DNA from: JANYGA01 sp031420415
GTDB taxonomy: Bacteria; Vulcanimicrobiota; Vulcanimicrobiia; Vulcanimicrobiales; Vulcanimicrobiaceae
Assembly (NCBI GenBank): GCA_031420415.1
Contig: JANOMT010000024.1
Span: 62,001-126,000, forward strand
Direction of reading: 5' to 3'
Length of the DNA: 64,000 nt
Shown: positions 59,098 through 64,000 of the stretch, piece by piece
Numbering within the stretch: position 1 is the first letter of the stretch
Layout of the letters: every line of letters begins with the position of its first letter
Notes under the pieces: generated by a model
What the model saw: the letters and a program-made list of their open reading frames with translations, nothing else
What the model was told of the DNA's origin: nothing
Database searches by the model: none
Program-made: the position numbers and the translations under genes

Positions 59098-61718
59098 CGC
59101 TCATCCTCATCCTCATCCTCATCCTCATCCTCATCGGGATCGTCGAGCACGACCACATCGTCGGGCGATTCCGGCACGTTCGCAACGGCCGCAGGTGCGA
59201 GCCCGACGATCTCCGGCGCCTCGCCCGTAACTTCTTCAATCTGCGCCGATTGCACGCCGAGATTCGTGATCGCGATGACTTCATCGCCTTCCTCGAGTCG
59301 CTGCAACCGAACGCCCTTCGCGGCGCGCCCCGTCTGACGAATATCGGCGACGCGAATGCGAATGACTTGATTGCCCGACGTCATCAGTAACACTTCATCA
59401 TTTTCATTGACGAGTATCTGAGCGACCACCGACCCAATGCCCTTATCTTTTGCGAATGCTTTGACGCCCTTGCCGCCGCGTTTCGTGTGCCGGTAATCCG
59501 TGATCGGCGTCCGCTTACCGAATGCGAGCGACGTCACGACGAGCACTTCGCGGCGTTCGGGCTCGACGACATCCATCGCGACGACTTCGTCGCCTGCCGC
59601 GAGACGGATCGCGCGCACGCCACGGGCATTACGGCCCATGGCACGCACGTCGCCCTCGGGAAAGTGAACGGCCATTCCCTCGCGCGTCGCGAGAAGAATA
59701 TCCGCCGCCCCGTCCGAGAGGCCGACGGCGAGCAACTCGTCGTTTTCATCGAGACCTGCGGCGTTGAGTCCGCTACGACGGATATTCGCAAAGTCACTCA
59801 GCGACGTTTTTTTGATCACGCCACGACGCGTAATCATCACGAGGAATTTATCCTCGACGAATTCACGAATGGGGAAAACCGCCGTCACGAATTCACCCGG
59901 CGGGAGCGTCAAGAGATTGACGAGCGCCGTCCCACGCGACGTGCGTGACGAGTCGGGAATTTCATAGGCGCGCAAGCGATACGCACGCCCTTTGTTGGTG
60001 AAGAACAGGATGAATTCGTGCGTCGTGGCCGTGAAAAAATTACGGACGACGTCTTCGGTTTTAAGGCCCGCGATCCCGATGACGCCGCGCCCGCCACGGT
60101 TTTGCGCGCGGTACGTGTCGACGTTGATGCGCTTGATGTAGCCGCCGACGGTCGACGTTACGACGACGGGTTCGTCTGGGATGATGTCGAGCATGTTGAG
60201 CTCGTCTTCGAGCGGTAAGATCGTCGTGCGACGCGCGTCGCCGAAGCGCTTCTTGATATCTTCGCAGTCGGCCGTAATGATGGCAAAAACGCGTACTTCA
60301 CTCGCGAGAATATCTTCGAGATCGGCGATCGTTGCGAGGAGCCCGTTGTACTCGTCTTCGATCTTCTGACGCTCGAGGCTCGTGAGCGTGCGCAGACGCA
60401 TATCGAGGATGGCATTCGCCTGGACGAGCGTGAACGAGAACCGCGCGATGAGCGCTTCGCGTGCGGCTTCGGTCGAATCGCTCTCGCGAATGATGCGGAT
60501 CACGTCATCGATATGATCGAGCGCGACCCGGAAGCCTTCGAGGATGTGTGCGCGATCGCGCGCCTTGTCGAGTTCGTACTGGGTGCGGCGCCGGATGACG
60601 ACTTTGCGATGCGCGATGAAGTGCTGCAGCATCGAGCGCAAGCCGAGCACCTGCGGTTCGAGGGTTTGCACCATGCCCGGCATCGGTGTCGGCGACGGCA
60701 CGAGCGCGAGCATGTTGAAACCGAAGCTCGTTTGCAACGGCGTATGTTTGTAGAGCTGGTTGAGCACGACCGATGGCGTCGCGTCACGCTTGAGGTCAAC
60801 GACGATGCGGATGCCCTTACGATTGCTCTCGTTCGTGAGGCCCGAGATGCCGGGAATCGATTTCTCCGCGTAGGCTTCCGCAATCGCTTCCACGATACGT
60901 GCCGTCGTCACTTGGAACGGCACTTCGGTAATGACGATCTTGCTTTTTCCGTTAATTTCGACGATCTCGGCTTTTCCGCGCATCATCACGGAGCCACGGC
61001 CCGTTTTGTACGCCGTGCGGATGATCTGATTGCCCATCAGAATGCCGCCCGTGGGAAAGTCCGGTCCTAAAACGATATCGGCGAGCGCTTCGTCGAGAAT
61101 CTCGCTTTCGTCGTTCGGGTGCGAGACGAGATGCACGATCGCATCGCATATCTCGCCGACGTTGTGCGGCGGAATATTCGTCGCCATCCCGACCGCGATA
61201 CCCGAGGATCCGTTGACGAGCAGCTGCGGCAAGCGCGCGGGGAGGACGACCGGCTCCGTGCCCTGATTGTCGAAATTGGGGATGAAGTCGACCGTATCTT
61301 TGTCGATCTCCGCGAGCATCTCCATCGCGATGCGCGCGAGACGCGCTTCGGTGTATCGATAAGCGGCCGGTGGATCGCCGTCGATCGAGCCAAAATTACC
61401 GTGACCGTCGACGAGTGGATAGCGCAACGTAAACTCTTGCGCCATGCGTACGAGCGCGTCGTACACCGAGGAGTCGCCGTGCGGGTGAAAGCTCTTGAGG
61501 ACTTCACCGATCACACCGGCGCATTTACGATGCTGCTTGTCGGGGGTGAGATTGATCTCGCGCATCGCGTAGAGGATGCGACGTTGCACGGGCTTGAGGC
61601 CGTCGCGCACGTCGGGGAGCGCACGCGAAGCGATGACCGACATCGCGTACGAGAGATAACTCTCGCGCATTTCGTCTTCGACGTTGACCAAGGAGACTCT
61701 ATCGTATGTCGGTTCCAA
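59094..61718 (-). CDS. gyrA: DNA gyrase subunit A
   Basis: 874 residues. N-terminal SYAMSVIASRALPDVRDGLK, active Tyr in PAAYRYTEARLARIAMEML, QLLVNGSSGIAVGMATNIPP. The C-terminal beta-pinwheel has the GyrA box as TKRGGKGVKAF. Introduces negative supercoils with GyrB (not in window). Ends in an acidic tail (DEDEDED) encoded by a hexanucleotide repeat. Confidence 0.95.
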   Translation of the reverse strand: MEPTYDRVSLVNVEDEMRESYLSYAMSVIASRALPDVRDGLKPVQRRILYAMREINLTPDKQHRKCAGVIGEVLKSFHPHGDSSVYDALVRMAQEFTLRYPLVDGHGNFGSIDGDPPAAYRYTEARLARIAMEMLAEIDKDTVDFIPNFDNQGTEPVVLPARLPQLLVNGSSGIAVGMATNIPPHNVGEICDAIVHLVSHPNDESEILDEALADIVLGPDFPTGGILMGNQIIRTAYKTGRGSVMMRGKAEIVEINGKSKIVITEVPFQVTTARIVEAIAEAYAEKSIPGISGLTNESNRKGIRIVVDLKRDATPSVVLNQLYKHTPLQTSFGFNMLALVPSPTPMPGMVQTLEPQVLGLRSMLQHFIAHRKVVIRRRTQYELDKARDRAHILEGFRVALDHIDDVIRIIRESDSTEAAREALIARFSFTLVQANAILDMRLRTLTSLERQKIEDEYNGLLATIADLEDILASEVRVFAIITADCEDIKKRFGDARRTTILPLEDELNMLDIIPDEPVVVTSTVGGYIKRINVDTYRAQNRGGRGVIGIAGLKTEDVVRNFFTATTHEFILFFTNKGRAYRLRAYEIPDSSRTSRGTALVNLLTLPPGEFVTAVFPIREFVEDKFLVMITRRGVIKKTSLSDFANIRRSGLNAAGLDENDELLAVGLSDGAADILLATREGMAVHFPEGDVRAMGRNARGVRAIRLAAGDEVVAMDVVEPERREVLVVTSLAFGKRTPITDYRHTKRGGKGVKAFAKDKGIGSVVAQILVNENDEVLLMTSGNQVIRIRVADIRQTGRAAKGVRLQRLEEGDEVIAITNLGVQSAQIEEVTGEAPEIVGLAPAAVANVPESPDDVVVLDDPDEDEDEDEDEDER
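59101..59136 (+). repeat. TCATCC hexanucleotide repeat in gyrA tail
   Basis: Five TCATCC units plus one TCATCG, coding Asp-Glu repeats on the minus strand at the GyrA C-terminus. Repeat number may vary by slippage in steps of two residues without shifting the frame. Acidic GyrA tails modulate DNA wrapping in other bacteria. Confidence 0.9.
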
Positions 61719-61805
61719 TACCTAGTCCATTACGCGATGCGATCCACGAAGCGTCCCGCCATGCGGGGCGCCCGCCGTGAGCCCGGCGAAGCCTTAGAAA
61801 TATGA

Positions 61806-62039
61806 TTAGCGGATCTGAGGTCGCGGTTTGATGACCGCCCCGACGAAAAATCCGACGATACCGCCGACGATCGCGCCGACGATCGCGATGAAGATGATCT
61901 TGCTGCCGACCCCGCCACCATTCGCGCCGAGCGAAAGGAAGCGCTGTGCGACGAAAACCGCTTCGAAAAGCGCCGCAATCACGGCCGCGCAAATGCCGGT
62001 TATGACTCCGACAAGCGCGTCGTTCGCTCTCAACCACAT
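61806..62039 (-). CDS. Small glycine-rich membrane protein
   Basis: 77 residues with two helices (VGVITGICAAVIAALFEAVF and IFIAIVGAIVGGIVGFFVGA); the second has a GxxxG glycine-zipper-like run. ATG 62039; upstream frame overlaps tsaE antisense. Unknown. Confidence 0.5.
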   Translation of the reverse strand: MWLRANDALVGVITGICAAVIAALFEAVFVAQRFLSLGANGGGVGSKIIFIAIVGAIVGGIVGFFVGAVIKPRPQIR

Positions 62040-62072
62040 GTCGCACAGGTTCGCGGCATTATCCGGGACATC

Positions 62073-62501
62073 TTGTTTTTGTCGACGCTCCGCACCACGG
62101 TAGACGATCTCGACGCCCTCGAGCGGCTCGCAGGTACGTTCGCAGCCTCCCTTCGAGCGGGCGACGTTATCGCTCTGCGTGGGGAACTCGGCGCGGGAAA
62201 GACGACCTTCGTCGCCGCGATCGTCCGCGCGCTCGGAATCGACGCCGACGTCGCAAGCCCCACGTTTACGTTCTGGCATCGCTACGGCGGAACGCCGCCA
62301 GTGGAACATCTCGATCTCTTTCGCATCGAGTCGCCGAGCGATGCGCGCGAGCTCGGGCTCGACGATGCGCTCGATAGCCGTGGGATCGTCTTCGTCGAAT
62401 GGCCCGATCGCCTCCCAGGATTTCTCCCCGCCCACGCGATCGCCGTGACGCTCGTGGGGTCGGGCGACCTGCCGCGCTCGATCGAGATCGTCCGCACATG
62501 A
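62073..62501 (+). CDS. tsaE: tRNA threonylcarbamoyladenosine ATPase TsaE
   Basis: 142 residues. Walker A RGELGAGKTTFVAAIVRALG, then ASPTFTF and HLDLFRI. Essential for t6A37 synthesis with TsaB and TsaD. TTG start. Overlaps tsaB by 4 bases. Confidence 0.93.
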   Translation: MFLSTLRTTVDDLDALERLAGTFAASLRAGDVIALRGELGAGKTTFVAAIVRALGIDADVASPTFTFWHRYGGTPPVEHLDLFRIESPSDARELGLDDALDSRGIVFVEWPDRLPGFLPAHAIAVTLVGSGDLPRSIEIVRT

Positions 62502-63163
62502 TCTGGCTCGGCATCGACGGCGCTCTCGGCGCCTTCTCCGCCGCCGTCGTCGACAGCACGTGCGCCTTCGCTCCGCGGACCGCAACCGCATCGGGCAACG
62601 ACGCCCTCGAGCGCGGCCTGTCGCTCGTCGACGACGTCCTAGGCGGCCTTGGAGTAGACGCGCTCGGCGCGATCGCCGTCGGTACGGGCCCGGGCGGCTT
62701 CACGGGCCTGCGGATTGCTCTTTCGTATGCGAAGGGTCTCGCATTTGCCGCAAACCTACCGCTTGCGGGCGTCTCGTCGTACGATGCGCTGACGCCAACG
62801 AGCTCGCGCGGAACACACGTCACGTTCGTCCATGGCCGGGCCGGCATCGCCTGCGCACGGCTGCGCGTCCTGCGTGCCGACGGAGCGTGGGCGGAGCACA
62901 TCGCATGCGGTCCCTACTTGGCGCTCGTCGAAACGCTCCTACCGGTCGTTCCAGTAGACGCTCACCTCATAGCGTACGGTAATGCGGCGGGCGCTGCGAC
63001 CGCATTTGGAGAACGCTGCGAAACCGTGATTTCCACGCAAGACGAAACGGTCGTCCCGGCCTTGGCCATCGTTCGATTCGCGATCGCGTCCGGAACGCTC
63101 GGGAGCGCGCATGTGCCGCGCGCCGATTACGGTGAAGCGCACTACGCCGAACGAGCGCCATAG
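62498..63163 (+). CDS. tsaB: tRNA threonylcarbamoyladenosine protein TsaB
   Basis: 221 residues, ASKHA fold; GTGPGGFTGLRIALSYAKGL is diagnostic. Partner of TsaD and TsaE in t6A synthesis. ATG 62498 overlaps tsaE stop; the rimI GTG starts 1 base after its stop. Confidence 0.93.
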   Translation: MIWLGIDGALGAFSAAVVDSTCAFAPRTATASGNDALERGLSLVDDVLGGLGVDALGAIAVGTGPGGFTGLRIALSYAKGLAFAANLPLAGVSSYDALTPTSSRGTHVTFVHGRAGIACARLRVLRADGAWAEHIACGPYLALVETLLPVVPVDAHLIAYGNAAGAATAFGERCETVISTQDETVVPALAIVRFAIASGTLGSAHVPRADYGEAHYAERAP

Positions 63164-63164
63164 C

Positions 63165-63734
63165 GTGCGCGCGGACCTCGAGCAGCGTCCCCCCGGGCAG
63201 CCGCAACGGCTGACCATCACGCGCATGACGCAAGCGGATATCCGTCCCGTGATGCGGATCGAAGCGCTTTCGTTTACGACATCGTGGCCGCCGAGTGCGT
63301 TCGTAAGCGAACTTTCCGATAACAAACTCGCGCACTATTTCATCGGTCGCGTCGGCGATCCGCGCACGGGCAACGTCGTCGCCTACGGCGGCATCTGGGT
63401 GATTCTCGAAGATTCGCACATCACAACGATCGCCGTGCATCCCGATTTTCGCGGCAAACGCTACGGCGAAGAATTGCTCGTGCATCTTCTCAATGAAGCG
63501 ATCGAACGCGGCGCTTCGTGGATTACGCTCGAGGCGCGCGAAACCAACGTCGTCGCGCAAAATCTCTATAAAAAATACGGCTTTACGATCGTCTCGACGC
63601 GTCGCGCTTACTACAGCGATAACGGCGAGAACGCCGTCGTCATGTGGGCGGGGCATCTCCGCGGCGATCTGTATCGCAATCGTCTCGCGACGCTCTCCCG
63701 CGAACTCGACGCCGCGATCGAACGCGATCGCTAG
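63165..63734 (+). CDS. rimI: Ribosomal-protein-alanine acetyltransferase RimI-like
   Basis: 189 residues, GNAT fold: ITTIAVHPDFRGKRYGEELL (motif A) and LEARETNVVAQNLYKKYGF (motif B). N-alpha-acetylates ribosomal protein S18 in E. coli. GTG 63165 chosen; an ATG at 63111 lies within tsaB. Gene order tsaE-tsaB-rimI is common. Confidence 0.9.
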   Translation: MRADLEQRPPGQPQRLTITRMTQADIRPVMRIEALSFTTSWPPSAFVSELSDNKLAHYFIGRVGDPRTGNVVAYGGIWVILEDSHITTIAVHPDFRGKRYGEELLVHLLNEAIERGASWITLEARETNVVAQNLYKKYGFTIVSTRRAYYSDNGENAVVMWAGHLRGDLYRNRLATLSRELDAAIERDR

Positions 63735-63741
63735 CGCGCCC

Positions 63742-64000
63742 ATAGCCTTCGTCGCACTCGCACGCTCGGTTCGCGAAACGATCGGGCAAGATCATCGCTA
63801 CGTGCACACGCTCGGTGTCGCGCGCCTCGCCGCGCGGTTCGCACGGCGTCATGGCGAAGATCCCGCGCGCGCACGCCTCGCCGGAATGCTCCACGATCTC
63901 GCACGCCTCTATCCCGCGACGCGCCTCCTGGAGGAATGCGCCGCGCGTGCGATGCCGATCGACGCTTTCGAATCGCGCCATCCCGTCGTCTTGCACGCAC
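63742..64000 (+). CDS. yqeK: YqeK-like HD-domain Ap4A hydrolase (N-terminal part, cut by edge)
   Basis: Open frame running off the window: HRYVHTLGVARLAARFARRH and AGMLHDLARL carry the H...HD metal ligands of YqeK-type bis(5'-nucleosyl)-tetraphosphatases. No ordinary start codon is visible in frame near its beginning; an ATA at 63742 or ATC at 63727 are the only candidates, so the exact start is uncertain. Follows rimI directly. Confidence 0.7.
   Translation, partial: MAFVALARSVRETIGQDHRYVHTLGVARLAARFARRHGEDPARARLAGMLHDLARLYPATRLLEECAARAMPIDAFESRHPVVLHA

Noticed and set aside
1..64000. CRISPR arrays, rRNA, riboswitches, replication origin
   Set aside because: No regularly spaced repeats, rRNA motifs, recognisable riboswitch cores or DnaA-box clusters were seen; gyrA without gyrB/dnaA nearby does not indicate an origin.

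Overview
The window is 64 kb of high-GC (roughly 60% or more by eye), densely packed bacterial chromosome. Gene content points to a free-living aerobe: a heme-copper cytochrome c oxidase with its heme A and copper assembly factors, a bacterial translation and tRNA-modification set, pantothenate genes and a selenocysteine system. No 16S gene is present. The style and gene mix would fit an uncultured lineage such as Candidatus Eremiobacterota (WPS-2), but that is inference. Genes often overlap by 4 bases (ATGA/GTGA), and three convergent pairs share one palindromic 4-base stop (CTAG or TTAA).

Layout. 1-3.9 kb: release factor 3 (cut by the left edge), a GH130-type glycoside phosphorylase and small exported proteins. 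3.9-13.3 kb: respiratory block with ctaA-ctaB, an MFS exporter, a SCO-like copper protein and a minus-strand ctaC-ctaD-ctaE operon ending in two tiny membrane proteins; CtaD has the A2-type YSHPxVY motif. 13.4-17.4 kb: amino-sugar-like operon (FAD oxidoreductase, a 92-aa HECHH protein, BadF-type sugar kinase, NanE-type epimerase) with a divergent methyltransferase. 17.4-21 kb: GT39-type glycosyltransferase, ferritin-like protein, DUF4382 lipoprotein. 21-29.4 kb: operon of a GH20-like exo-hexosaminidase, a permease fused to a PDZ-like domain and a hydantoinase/oxoprolinase-A protein, with a divergent SSS symporter. 29.4-37.8 kb: small genes around a sirtuin, an ECF sigma/anti-sigma pair, a GNAT, panE-panB-peptidase S51, and an orphan VirD4/TraG-like ATPase.

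37.8-38.9 kb is a scar: decayed IS3-family transposase pieces and the C-terminal remnant of a tyrosine recombinase lie directly downstream of a selenocysteine tRNA (UCA anticodon), the pattern of an old integrative element at selC. 39-43.2 kb is a chemosensory operon (membrane PAS-Hpt-HATPase kinase, CheY, CheX, unknown protein). 43.3-49 kb: OFA-type MFS carrier, VanZ-like protein, a membrane protein/wHTH pair, uppS, typA and a terminator. 49-54.6 kb: a frameshifted questin-oxidase-like gene, three tiny ORFs, a SemiSWEET, clpB and an RMD1-like protein. 54.7-64 kb: trxA-selA-selB, a secreted unknown, gyrA with a repeat-encoded acidic tail, then tsaE-tsaB-rimI-yqeK running off the right edge.

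Functional links: ctaA/ctaB/SCO serve the oxidase; tRNA-Sec with SelA and SelB form most of a selenocysteine system (selD and any selenoprotein are not in the window); GH20-like enzyme, permeases, kinase and epimerase suggest scavenging of amino sugars. No CRISPR array, rRNA or intact prophage was seen.
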